A stretch of DNA of 7,951 nt from Planctomycetia bacterium (GTDB lineage Bacteria; Planctomycetota; Planctomycetia; Pirellulales; UBA1268), in contig RFPF01000135.1 in assembly GCA_009926295.1 (NCBI GenBank), positions 1 to 7,951 of the forward strand, in the 5' to 3' direction. Position 1 is the stretch's first letter; each line of letters opens with the position of its first letter. Shown here one piece after another: positions 1-6,914 of this stretch. The notes below the pieces were generated by a model. The model worked only from the letters and a program-made list of their open reading frames with translations, did not search any database and was not told the origin of the DNA. The position numbers were made by a program, and so were the translations under genes.

Positions 1-1
1 G

Positions 2-865
2 CTCGCGCTCCAGGGCGCGGGCGCGACGCCCGATCAGGGCGAGCATCGCGATGTCGTGGCGAAGGCCTGGAAGACGCTCCTCAAGGCGCAGCAGGCCGAC
101 GGCACGTTCGACACCGGCCCGACCCTGGAGCAGCACCAGATGTATGCCCATGGCCAGATCACGATCGCCCTCTGCGAAGCGTACGGCATGACGAAGGACA
201 TGCGGTTCGAGGAGCCCGCCCGACGGGCGCTCGAGTATGCCATCGCGGCCCAGATGCCCGACGGCGGGTGGCGCTACCATCCTCCCCGCCCCGGCATCGA
301 GAACCGGGGCGACATGTCGGTGACGGGCTGGTATCTGATGGCGCTCAAGAGCGGCGAGATGGCGGGGCTCTCCGTGCCCGCTGCAACCTACGATCGGCTC
401 CGGGGCTTTCTCGACGACGTGTTCGTGTCGGACATCAGGGGCTACGGCTACCGGATCAATCCGCTCCAGAAGGTCTTCGGCTTTCGCCCGGCGCTCACCG
501 CCGAGGCGCTGCTCTGCCGGCAGTATCTCGGCTGGCGACGCGACGACCCGCGACTCGCCTCCGGCGTCGAACTGCTGCTCCGCGAGGCTCCGCTCGACCT
601 CGACTACGAATTCAAGAATGCCTACGCGTGGTACTACCAGACACAGGTCTGCCACCATCTCGGCGGGGCCGCATGGGACACGTGGAATCGCTGGATGCAG
701 GAGCGGCTCGTGCCGGCCCAGTTGACCGGCAGCCGGGAGAAGGGAAGCTGGGATCCCGCCAACGACAAGTGGGGGCACGTCGGCGGCAGGCTGTTCGTGA
801 CCAGCCTCTGTGCGTGCATGCTCGAGGTCTACTACCGCCATCTGCCGCTGTATCGGGAGCAGTAG
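2..865 (+). CDS. Prenyltransferase/squalene-oxidase-repeat protein, 5' partial
   Basis: The frame is open to the left edge with no stop, so about 287 C-terminal residues are visible and the true start lies outside the window. A GTG at 56 is internal, because in-frame codons before it already encode protein-like sequence (LALQGAGATPDQGEHRD). The protein shows repeats of the alpha/alpha-barrel type found in squalene cyclases and prenyltransferase beta subunits: KAQQADGTFD, then AAQMPDGGWRY followed by GDMSVTGWYLMALKS, and a later GSWDP with LFVTSLCACMLEVYYRH. No DxDD cyclase acid motif is seen in the visible part, so it is probably not a functional terpene cyclase. Such proteins are numerous in planctomycetes, often long and of unknown function. 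The stop is TAG at 863-865. The next gene starts 56 bp downstream on the same strand. The fold assignment is fairly sure; the function is unknown. Confidence 0.8.
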   Translation, partial: LALQGAGATPDQGEHRDVVAKAWKTLLKAQQADGTFDTGPTLEQHQMYAHGQITIALCEAYGMTKDMRFEEPARRALEYAIAAQMPDGGWRYHPPRPGIENRGDMSVTGWYLMALKSGEMAGLSVPAATYDRLRGFLDDVFVSDIRGYGYRINPLQKVFGFRPALTAEALLCRQYLGWRRDDPRLASGVELLLREAPLDLDYEFKNAYAWYYQTQVCHHLGGAAWDTWNRWMQERLVPAQLTGSREKGSWDPANDKWGHVGGRLFVTSLCACMLEVYYRHLPLYREQ

Positions 866-910
866 CCGGAAGCGAAGGCGGGCGGCCATACTGTGCCGAT
901 ACCACCTGCA

Positions 911-914
911 GGAG
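911..914 (+). promoter_or_regulatory. Ribosome binding site of the Gfo/Idh/MocA gene
   Basis: GGAG within CAGGAG, 7 nt before ATG 922. It decides the start, since the same frame is open for several hundred bases upstream inside the preceding gene. Confidence 0.7.
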
Positions 915-921
915 ATCATCC

Positions 922-2301
922 ATGAAAGCGTCGCGACGCGGATTTCTCTCGACCTGTGCCGCCGGGGCGGCGGTGCCGTATTTCATGTGGGCCGGGCGGA
1001 CGCTCGCCGACGAGACGAAAGCGAAGAACGATCGCATAGCGCTCGGCCTGATCGGCTCCGGCGACATCGCCAACGCGAACATCGGCGCGGCGAAGGACTG
1101 GATCGACATCGTGGCGATCGCCGACGTCGACGCCGACCGGGCCTCCGGCTTCAACGCCAAGCATGCCGGTGGGAGGGCGGCCGTGTTCGACGATTACCGG
1201 CGCGTGCTCGAGCGGAAGGACGTGGACGTGGTCCACGTCGCCACGCCCGATCACTGGCACACGAAGACGGTCGTCGAGGCGATGCTCGCCGGGAAAGATG
1301 TCTACTGCGAGAAGCCGCTCACGCTCACGATCGACGAGGGCAAGCTGATCCGGAAGGTCCAGAAGCAGACCGGCCGGGTCGTGCAGGTGGGCACGCAGCA
1401 GCGGAGCACGTTCGACCTGTTCGTGAAGGCGATGGCGCTCGTGGCCGAGGGCAGGCTCGGCCGGATCAAGCACGTGCAGGCGGCGATCGGCGCGGCGCCG
1501 GCAAGTCCGTCCATCCCCGTGGTGGCCGTGCCGAAATCCCTCGATTGGGATCGCTGGCAGGGGCCGGTTCCGGTCGCCGACTACCGGTTCATCCAGCTGC
1601 CCGCCACCAAAGACAAGGACGGCAAGGAGAAGCTGCCGCGGCCGACCACGAACTGCCACTACGAGTTCCGCTGGTGGTATGAATACTCCGGCGGCAAGCT
1701 CACCGACTGGGGGGCACACCATGTCGACATCGCCACGTGGGCGCTGCTCCTCAACGGCCAGACGGCCGGGCCCACCGCGATCGGCGGCACCGCGAAGCAC
1801 CCGGTGTCATTCAAGGACGGAATGCCGGTGGAGCGCGACCGCTACAACACCGCCACGGAGTTTCTCTACACGGTCGACTTCCCGGGCGGCACGCAGATGG
1901 TGATCCGCCACGACACCGACAACGGCGTGCTCATCGAGGGGGAGAAGGGGCGGATCTTCGTGAGCCGCGGCAAACTGGCCGGCGAGCCCGTCGAAGCCCT
2001 CAAGGACGATCCACTGCCGGACGATGCGATCGCGAAGGTCTACAAGAACCTGCCGATGCAGGACAACGAGCGCAAGGGACACTGGGCCAACTTCCTGTGG
2101 TGCGCCAAGAACGGGAAGGAGCCGATCTCCGACGTTCACTCGCACATGAAGATGCTCAACATCTGCCACTTGGCCGGGATCAGTGCGCGGCTTGGACGGT
2201 CGCTGAAGTGGGACGATGCCGTCGAGCAGATCGTGGGCGACGAGCAGGCCAACGCGATGCTCGCGCGGCCCTACCGCAAGGGCTACGAGATAGAAACGTG
2301 A
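922..2301 (+). CDS. Gfo/Idh/MocA-family oxidoreductase with Tat signal
   Basis: Predicted NAD(P)-dependent oxidoreductase of 459 aa, probably acting on a sugar or polyol. The N-terminus carries a twin-arginine signal: S4-R5-R6-G7-F8-L9, then a hydrophobic Ala-rich stretch to about residue 24 and possible cleavage after TLA (29). It is therefore probably exported folded with its cofactor. The Rossmann domain begins near residue 39 with GLIGSGDIA (G45-S-G47). TPDHWH includes D110-H113, and the family signature is E130-K131-P132, where the Lys is normally catalytic. The C-terminal substrate domain has TDWGAHHVDIATW with D262 and H266, the usual Asp/His pair. ATG 922 is preferred over in-frame starts further upstream because it is preceded by GGAG at 911-914 with a 7-nt spacer and begins exactly at the Tat signal. 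It ends 10 bp from the convergent trmL stop. The substrate cannot be told from sequence. Exported paralogues of this kind are abundant in planctomycetes (family knowledge). Confidence 0.93.
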   Translation: MKASRRGFLSTCAAGAAVPYFMWAGRTLADETKAKNDRIALGLIGSGDIANANIGAAKDWIDIVAIADVDADRASGFNAKHAGGRAAVFDDYRRVLERKDVDVVHVATPDHWHTKTVVEAMLAGKDVYCEKPLTLTIDEGKLIRKVQKQTGRVVQVGTQQRSTFDLFVKAMALVAEGRLGRIKHVQAAIGAAPASPSIPVVAVPKSLDWDRWQGPVPVADYRFIQLPATKDKDGKEKLPRPTTNCHYEFRWWYEYSGGKLTDWGAHHVDIATWALLLNGQTAGPTAIGGTAKHPVSFKDGMPVERDRYNTATEFLYTVDFPGGTQMVIRHDTDNGVLIEGEKGRIFVSRGKLAGEPVEALKDDPLPDDAIAKVYKNLPMQDNERKGHWANFLWCAKNGKEPISDVHSHMKMLNICHLAGISARLGRSLKWDDAVEQIVGDEQANAMLARPYRKGYEIET

Positions 2302-2311
2302 ACGGCTTTGC

Positions 2312-2794
2312 TCAGGTGTCGATCCCGCCCCATTGGCGCACGGCCTCGTAGGCGACCAAGGCTGCGCAGTTGGCGACGTTGAGGCTCCGCACCTGTGGCC
2401 GCGCCGGGATGGCGAGATGCCTCTCGGGATGGGCGGCGAGCAGTTCGGGCGGCAGCCCCGCCGATTCGCGTCCGAACACGAGCACGTCGCCGCGCCGGTA
2501 GCGCACGTCGGTGTATCGCCGCGAGCCACCCACTTCGAGAAACCAATTCGGCTCCGCTCCCTGGCGGGCCAGCCGGGCCACGAGGTCGTCCCACGAATCG
2601 GCCACCTCCCATTCGAGCTCGTCCCAGTAGTCGAGGCCGGCCCGGCGGAGGTGGTAGTCGTCGAGTTGGAAGCCGAGTGGCCGCACGAGCCACATCTTGG
2701 CCCCGATCGCCACGCACGTCCGGCCCACGTTGCCGGCGTTGGGCGGGATTTCCGGCTCGTGGAGGACGATATGGAGGATGGGGTCGTAGCGCAT
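2312..2794 (-). CDS. trmL: tRNA (cytidine/uridine(34)-2'-O)-methyltransferase
   Basis: SPOUT-class (SpoU/TrmH superfamily) SAM-dependent methyltransferase of 160 aa, the usual TrmL length. In E. coli TrmL methylates the 2'-OH of the wobble nucleotide (34) of tRNA-Leu isoacceptors. All three knotted-fold motifs are visible: motif 1 EPEIPPNAGNVGRTC (N19 to R25), motif 2 LVFGRESAGLP (F107-G-R-E110, G113-L-P115) and motif 3 RSLNVANCAALVAYEAVRQ (R136-S-L-N139). The compact length without an N-terminal RNA-binding domain separates it from TrmH and RlmB. An in-frame ATG 16 codons upstream (2842 on this strand) is open, but the start at 2794 is preferred. GGAG lies 5 nt before it, and MRYDPILHIVLHEPEIPPN is the normal family N-terminus. 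It runs divergently from ispG and convergently with the oxidoreductase gene. Confidence 0.93.
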   Translation of the reverse strand: MRYDPILHIVLHEPEIPPNAGNVGRTCVAIGAKMWLVRPLGFQLDDYHLRRAGLDYWDELEWEVADSWDDLVARLARQGAEPNWFLEVGGSRRYTDVRYRRGDVLVFGRESAGLPPELLAAHPERHLAIPARPQVRSLNVANCAALVAYEAVRQWGGIDT

Positions 2795-2863
2795 GGGCAC
2801 TCCGCCGGCGGGCGGCAGTCTGCTATCGTTTGGGAAGGACAAGTGTCAGCGGAGGCGTGAGGT
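2795..2863. promoter_or_regulatory. Divergent trmL/ispG intergenic region
   Basis: These 69 bp separate the oppositely oriented trmL and ispG starts and must hold both promoters if each is transcribed from here. On the + strand a weak -10-like TATCGT lies at 2824-2829, with no convincing -35. On the - strand GGAG sits just before the trmL ATG. A GC palindrome CCGCCGGCGG overlaps the trmL leader. I see no clear operator. The assignment rests on position more than on motifs. Confidence 0.4.
2851..2855 (+). promoter_or_regulatory. Ribosome binding site fixing the TTG start of ispG
   Basis: GGAGG, 8 nt upstream of TTG 2864. It supports an uncommon TTG initiation codon, because the nearby GTG at 2857 is out of frame with ispG. 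Confidence 0.7.
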
Positions 2864-4000
2864 TTGGTCGAGATCAAGCGAAATCCGACGCGGGCGGTGA
2901 AGATCGGCTCGATCACGATCGGGGCCGGCCACCCGATCGCCACCCAGAGCATGACGGCCACCCACACGCAGGACGTGGAGGCCACGCTCTCCCAGGTGGA
3001 GGATCTGCGCAATGCCGGGGCCGGAGTCGTGCGGATCGCCGTCGATTCCAAGAAGGACGCAGCCGCGCTGCCCGCGATCCGGGCGGGCACCACGGCCAAC
3101 CTGGTGATCGACCTCCAGGAGAACTATCGGCTCGCCCTCGACGTGGCGCCGCACGTCGACAAGCTCCGCTACAATCCCGGCCACCTCTACCACCACGAGC
3201 CGACGAAGCCCTGGCAGGAAAAGGTCAGGTTCATCGCCGACGTGGCCGCCGCCAACGACTGCGCCCTGCGCGTGGGCGTGAACTGCGGCAGCGTCGATCC
3301 GGCGAAGAAGGGGCAGTTCGCCGAAGACGACTCGATCGGGCCGATGCTCGCAAGCGCCCTCGAACACTGCGAACTGCTCGACTCGATCGGTTTTGTGCGG
3401 TATGTGGTTTCGCTCAAGGACTCCGATCCCCGGAAGGTGATCGACGTCAACAAGCGGTTCGCTGAGGCCCGGCCCGATGTGCCGCTGCATCTTGGCGTCA
3501 CCGAGGCCGGGATGCCCCCCGACGGGATCATCAAGACGCGGATCGCCTTCGAGCAATTGATCTCGCGAGGCATCGGCGACACGGTGCGGGTGTCGCTGAC
3601 GGTGCCCAACTCCGAGAAGGCCCAGGAGATCGCCGCCGCCGAGGCGATCCTCGCCGACATCGCCGCCGGCCGCGTGCGGAGCGTGGTCGACTACGGCCTC
3701 GCCTCGCTCAACATCATCTCCTGCCCGAGCTGCTCGCGCGTGGAAAACGAGGCCTTCATCGAATTGGCCAAGCAGGTGAAAGAGATGACGGCCTATGCCA
3801 GGGAGCACGCGATCACGATCGCCGTGATGGGCTGCCGCGTGAACGGCCCGGGCGAGACCGACGACGCCGACCTCGGGCTGTGGTGCGGCCCGACGCACGT
3901 AAACCTGAAGCGCAAGAGCGCCGAGCTCGAAGCGCAAGAGCGCCGAGCTCGGGGCCTTTCCCTACGACGCGATCCTGCCGAAGCTCCGCGAGGAGCTTGA
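2864..4000 (+). CDS. ispG: 4-hydroxy-3-methylbut-2-enyl-diphosphate synthase, frameshifted C-terminus
   Basis: IspG (GcpE) converts 2-C-methyl-D-erythritol 2,4-cyclodiphosphate to HMBPP, the penultimate step of the MEP isoprenoid pathway, using a [4Fe-4S] cluster. The N-terminal TIM barrel starts with NPTRAVKIGSITIG and includes TQSMTATHTQD and RYNPGHL. The C-terminal cluster domain has SCPSCSRVE (C287, C290), MGCRVNGPGE (C324, E331) and DLGLWCGP. The C-x2-C ... C-x6-E layout matches the known cluster ligands. It has the short bacterial architecture without the extra central domain of plant-type enzymes. Translation starts at TTG 2864 behind GGAGG. Residues 1-355 look normal. A 22-bp tandem duplication then shifts the frame, so residues 356-378 (EAQERRARGLSL onward) are unlike IspG and stop at TGA 3998-4000. 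Without one copy the protein would be 379 aa, ending normally at 4025. All visible cluster ligands are upstream of the lesion, so activity may or may not survive. The family call is near certain; the state of the C-terminus is open. Confidence 0.95.
   Translation: MVEIKRNPTRAVKIGSITIGAGHPIATQSMTATHTQDVEATLSQVEDLRNAGAGVVRIAVDSKKDAAALPAIRAGTTANLVIDLQENYRLALDVAPHVDKLRYNPGHLYHHEPTKPWQEKVRFIADVAAANDCALRVGVNCGSVDPAKKGQFAEDDSIGPMLASALEHCELLDSIGFVRYVVSLKDSDPRKVIDVNKRFAEARPDVPLHLGVTEAGMPPDGIIKTRIAFEQLISRGIGDTVRVSLTVPNSEKAQEIAAAEAILADIAAGRVRSVVDYGLASLNIISCPSCSRVENEAFIELAKQVKEMTAYAREHAITIAVMGCRVNGPGETDDADLGLWCGPTHVNLKRKSAELEAQERRARGLSLRRDPAEAPRGA
3907..3950 (+). repeat. Perfect 22-bp tandem duplication inside ispG
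   Basis: Two identical adjacent 22-nt units, 3907-3928 and 3929-3950, each beginning GAAGCGCAAG and ending CGCCGAGCTC. The next base (3951, G) also matches the period and then identity ends. 22 is not a multiple of 3, so the second copy displaces the reading frame. The first copy reads as normal IspG sequence (KRKSAEL), and the second is read in a different phase. Confidence 0.97.
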
Positions 4001-4025
4001 CCGGCTGATCGCCGCGCGAGCCTGA
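3951..4025 (+). pseudogene. ispG: Displaced 3' end of ispG (original frame)
   Basis: In the frame one base on from the current reading, this segment encodes GAFPYDAILPKLREELDR, then six more residues (LIAARA) and TGA at 4023-4025. IspG proteins normally continue after the VNLKR segment with a Gly-Ala-(Phe/Tyr)-x-Tyr-Asp-x-Ile-Leu type helix (family knowledge), so this is the native C-terminus cut off by the upstream duplication. In the restored gene the stop is separated by one base from the rimO ATG (TGA-C-ATG). Confidence 0.88.
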
Positions 4026-4026
4026 C

Positions 4027-5475
4027 ATGCGCGAGCTCCAGATCGTCGATCCTGCGGCGACGGCCTCCTGCGGGGCCGGCGCGAGCGTGATGCCCGCCGT
4101 GCAGCCGGCCGACCCGGCCACCTGCCGCGGCACGTTTTCGGTGGTCAGCCTCGGCTGCCCCAAGAACCTCGTCGACACCGAGCGGATGCTCGGCCTGCTG
4201 CGCGACGACGGCTGGCAGCTCGTGGGTGAGCCAGAGGGCTCCGACCTCGTGGTGGTGAACACCTGCGCCTTCATCGATGCCTCGCGGGCCGAGTCGTATG
4301 CGGCCGTCACCGAGATGCTCGACCTCAAGCGGGCGGGTAAGACGCGGGGCGTGATCGTGGCCGGCTGCCTTGCCGAGCGGCAGAAGGAAAAACTGTTCGA
4401 CGAACTGCCGGGGATCGATGCCGTGATCGGTGTGTTCTCACGCGACGAGGTGGCCCGCACGGCGGAGCGGCTCGTGGGGCGGCTCGGCGAGCAGCAGAGC
4501 GTGTTTCGGCCGGCTCCCGCCCGGGCCCTCGACGACTCGGGGCGGATGCGGGTCACGCCGCGGCACATGGCCTACCTCAAGATCTCGGAGGGCTGCGACC
4601 GCACGTGCACGTTTTGCGCGATCCCGAAGATGCGCGGCAAGCACGCCACGAAGCCGATCGAGGAGGTCGTGCGCGAGGCCCGCGAACTCGCCGCCGACGG
4701 CACGAAGGAGCTTGTGATCGTCGCCCAAGACACGACGTATTACGGAATGGACCTCTACGGCGAGCCGCGGCTCGTCGAATTGCTCGCAGAGCTCGAGCGG
4801 ATCGAGGGGCTCGAGTGGATTCGGCTCATGTACCTCTATCCGATGTACTTCGGCGACCGGCTCGTCGATGCGATCGCCGCGAGCAAGAAGATCGTGCCGT
4901 ACCTCGACATGCCCCTCCAGCATGCGAGCGATCCCGTGCTCAAGCGCATGCAGCGGCGCGTGGCCCGCGGGCCCACGGAGGAACTGCTCGGGAAACTGCG
5001 GGAGCGGATTCCGGGCCTCGTGCTGCGGACGACGTTTATCACGGGCTTTCCCGGAGAGACGCGGGAGCAGTTCGAGGAGATGCTCGACTTCGTGCGGACG
5101 TGGAAGTTTGAGCGGGCCGGCGTGTTTACCTATTCGCTCGAGCCCGACACGCCCGCCGCGAAGCTCGACGGCCACCTGCCCGAGGCGGAGAAGGTGGCGC
5201 GGCGCGACGAGCTGATGCGCGTCCAGCAGCCGATCGCCCACGCGCATGCCCGCGGGCAGATCGGCCGCACGCTCGACGTGATCATCGACCGGCAGAGCGA
5301 CGAGCGGGAGGACGTGTGGATCGGCCGCACGCAGGCCGACGCCCCCGATATCGACTGCGTCGTGTACGTGACGGCGCCCGGCACGTCGGCCAAGCGGCCG
5401 CTCACGGGAAAGATCCTGCCGGTGGAGATCGTGGCGTCGAGCGGCTACGACCTTGCCGGAGTGGTGGCTGAATGA
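4027..5475 (+). CDS. rimO: Ribosomal protein S12 methylthiotransferase RimO
   Basis: Radical-SAM methylthiotransferase of 482 aa that adds a methylthio group to a conserved Asp of ribosomal protein S12. The N-terminal MTTase domain binds one [4Fe-4S] cluster through C44 (SLGCPKNLVDTE), C80 (NTCAFIDAS) and C114 (AGCLAER). The radical-SAM cluster is C190-x3-C194-x2-C197 in ISEGCDRTCTFCAIPKMRGKH. A C-terminal TRAM domain spans about residues 410-475. SLGCPKNLVDTE and VAQDTTYYGMDLYG favour RimO over the tRNA enzyme MiaB, which usually has a GCQMN-type motif. The conserved part begins near residue 38, leaving a roughly 36-residue Ala-rich extension. ATG 4090 (M22) is an alternative start, and neither has a strong Shine-Dalgarno. 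The tight spacing to the original ispG stop favours 4027. The gene ends in a 4-nt ATGA overlap with pgsA. Confidence 0.95.
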   Translation: MRELQIVDPAATASCGAGASVMPAVQPADPATCRGTFSVVSLGCPKNLVDTERMLGLLRDDGWQLVGEPEGSDLVVVNTCAFIDASRAESYAAVTEMLDLKRAGKTRGVIVAGCLAERQKEKLFDELPGIDAVIGVFSRDEVARTAERLVGRLGEQQSVFRPAPARALDDSGRMRVTPRHMAYLKISEGCDRTCTFCAIPKMRGKHATKPIEEVVREARELAADGTKELVIVAQDTTYYGMDLYGEPRLVELLAELERIEGLEWIRLMYLYPMYFGDRLVDAIAASKKIVPYLDMPLQHASDPVLKRMQRRVARGPTEELLGKLRERIPGLVLRTTFITGFPGETREQFEEMLDFVRTWKFERAGVFTYSLEPDTPAAKLDGHLPEAEKVARRDELMRVQQPIAHAHARGQIGRTLDVIIDRQSDEREDVWIGRTQADAPDIDCVVYVTAPGTSAKRPLTGKILPVEIVASSGYDLAGVVAE

Positions 5476-6062
5476 CCGGCGGGGCCGACCTCGACCGCGT
5501 GTGGACGGTGCCGAACGTATTGTCCGCGGCCCGGCTCCTGATCTCGTTCGCGTGCTTCGTGGCGATCGAGCGGGCGGCGTGGGGCTGGGCCCTCGGGCTG
5601 TTTCTCGTCGCCGCGCTCACCGACTGGGTCGACGGCTGGTGGGCCCGGCGGTTCGGCCAGGTCAGCCGCCTGGGGCGGATCTTCGATCCGCTCGTCGACA
5701 AGGTGCTCGTCTGTGGGGCATGGGCCCTGCTCGCGGCCCGCGGCGGAGCGTCGGCGATTCTGCCCTGGATGGCGGTCGTGGTCGTTGTGCGGGAGCTCGT
5801 CGTGACGGCCGTGCGGGCCGAGATGGAGCGGACCGGGCATGACTTTTCCGCGGGCCTCTCCGGCAAACTGAAGATGGTGCTGCAGTGCGCGGCCGTGGCG
5901 CTCGAACTGGCCGCGCGGCAGTGGCCCGGCGTCGCGCTCGGCGACGCGGGCCTCCCGGCCGCGGCATCGGTGGCGGCTTGGGCCGCCGTCGCGACGACGG
6001 CCTGGTCGGGAATCGAATACCTCGTGAAGGCGGCCTTCATGGCGGCCGGCCCCCGGGGGTGA
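5472..6062 (+). CDS. pgsA: CDP-diacylglycerol-glycerol-3-phosphate 3-phosphatidyltransferase
   Basis: Integral membrane CDP-alcohol phosphatidyltransferase of 196 aa, expected to make phosphatidylglycerol phosphate, the precursor of phosphatidylglycerol and cardiolipin. The family signature DG-x2-AR-x8-G-x3-D-x3-D is complete: D54-G55, A58-R59, G68, D72 and D76, preceded by D51. The N-terminus TVPNVLSAARLL fits the PgsA type, as does the later segment with RELVVTAVRAEM followed by GKLKMVLQ. These favour PgsA over phosphatidylserine synthase or other alcohol transferases. Hydrophobic segments lie at about residues 16-33, 37-50, 78-118, 135-152 and 160-190. The ATG overlaps the rimO stop (ATGA), which suggests translational coupling, and GGAG lies at 5458-5461. 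The substrate is inferred from motifs, not proven. Confidence 0.86.
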   Translation: MTGGADLDRVWTVPNVLSAARLLISFACFVAIERAAWGWALGLFLVAALTDWVDGWWARRFGQVSRLGRIFDPLVDKVLVCGAWALLAARGGASAILPWMAVVVVVRELVVTAVRAEMERTGHDFSAGLSGKLKMVLQCAAVALELAARQWPGVALGDAGLPAAASVAAWAAVATTAWSGIEYLVKAAFMAAGPRG

Positions 6063-6065
6063 GTC

Positions 6066-6914
6066 GTGCAGGGTCATGCGGGCGACAGCGCGGTGGCCGA
6101 CATCCTCACGCTGCCCTGGATCGGCATCGGCATCGCGGCCCTCGCGATGCTGGCGAGCGCCTGGATCGCGACGGTTCTGATCGGCCGACTGCGTCGCGGG
6201 GGGCGTCTCGTCCGGCAGGCCGACGACGCGCCCGTCGGCTGGGATGGCCTCGATGTCGCTTGGGTCGTGGTCGGCGCGATCGTTCTCCAGTCGCTCGCAG
6301 CCGCGAGCGGGCCGCGACCGATGCCGGTGCGGCAGGAGCTCGTATCGGGCATGCTCGCGATGGCGGGGGCGGCCACCCTGGCCGCTGTGCATCTGCGGCG
6401 CCGGGGTGCGTCGTGGCGGGAACTCGGCTTCGAGGTTTCCGACTGGACGGCGGCGCTGCGGCAGGCGATCGCCACGGTGGCCCTCGTGCTCGCGCCGTTG
6501 CTGGGCCTCGCCGCCGTGCTCGATCGGATCGTGCCCTATCGGCATCCGATCGTCGATTTTCTCACCGAGCATCGCGATGCCGCGTCAGTGGGGCTCGTGT
6601 CGCTCGCCGCATGCGTCGTGGCGCCGATCGCCGAGGAGTTTTTCTTCCGCCGCATTCTCCAGGGATGGCTCGAAAAGCGACTCGGCGGCTTCCTGGGGCC
6701 AGGGCCGGCCGCGGGGCTCGCGATCGCCGGCGCAGCGATCCTGTTTGCGGTCGCGCACCTCGGGCAGGGCCTCGCATGGGTGCCGCTCGTGGGGCTCGGC
6801 GCCGTGCTCGGCCTGCTGGTGCGGCAGACCGGCTCGATCGTGCCGGCCATCCTCGCCCACGCCCTCTTCAACGCCGTGAGCGTGGTGCTGGTGCTCTTGC
6901 AGCCGGCACCGTAG
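6066..6914 (+). CDS. CPBP-family intramembrane metalloprotease
   Basis: Polytopic membrane protein of 282 aa from the CPBP (CAAX protease and bacteriocin-processing, Abi) family of intramembrane glutamate proteases. All three catalytic motifs are present: EExxxR (E190-E191-F-F-F-R195), FxxxH (F227 to H231 in FAVAHL) and HxxxN (H265 to N269 in AHALFNAV). About eight hydrophobic segments are visible, starting with LPWIGIGIAALAMLASAW (about 16-33) and ending at the C-terminus. Translation begins at GTG 6066, 3 bp after the pgsA stop, with a G-rich stretch (GGGGG at 6055-6059) as a weak ribosome site. It is probably the last gene of the rimO-pgsA transcript. Bacterial members have varied or unknown roles, including prenyl-CAAX-like processing, bacteriocin immunity and regulation. 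Nothing here identifies the substrate, and no bacteriocin gene is nearby. Confidence 0.9.
   Translation: MQGHAGDSAVADILTLPWIGIGIAALAMLASAWIATVLIGRLRRGGRLVRQADDAPVGWDGLDVAWVVVGAIVLQSLAAASGPRPMPVRQELVSGMLAMAGAATLAAVHLRRRGASWRELGFEVSDWTAALRQAIATVALVLAPLLGLAAVLDRIVPYRHPIVDFLTEHRDAASVGLVSLAACVVAPIAEEFFFRRILQGWLEKRLGGFLGPGPAAGLAIAGAAILFAVAHLGQGLAWVPLVGLGAVLGLLVRQTGSIVPAILAHALFNAVSVVLVLLQPAP

Noticed and set aside
2312..2842. Longer trmL form starting 16 codons upstream
   Set aside because: The extra residues are not family-like and would invade the ispG leader. The start at 2794 has GGAG at good spacing and the conserved N-terminus.
1807..3099. 430-aa open frame on the - strand across the oxidoreductase, trmL and ispG
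   Set aside because: It overlaps three well-supported genes, and its sequence is Arg/Ser/Pro-rich with no recognisable motif. It is a by-product of high GC at third codon positions.
2395..3465. 356-aa open frame on the + strand over trmL and ispG
   Set aside because: Arg/Gly/Ala-rich, without motifs, and overlapping trmL antisense and ispG in another frame.
3907..3950. CRISPR or minisatellite array
   Set aside because: There are only two adjacent copies with no spacers, inside a coding gene.
3940..3960. Programmed ribosomal frameshift that could restore the IspG C-terminus
   Set aside because: A +1 shift near CGG-GGC would be needed. There is no recognised slippery site or stimulatory structure, and a perfect tandem duplication explains the frame change more simply.
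5445..6572. 375-aa open frame on the - strand opposite pgsA and the CPBP gene
   Set aside because: Antisense shadow rich in Arg, Pro and His, with no domain.
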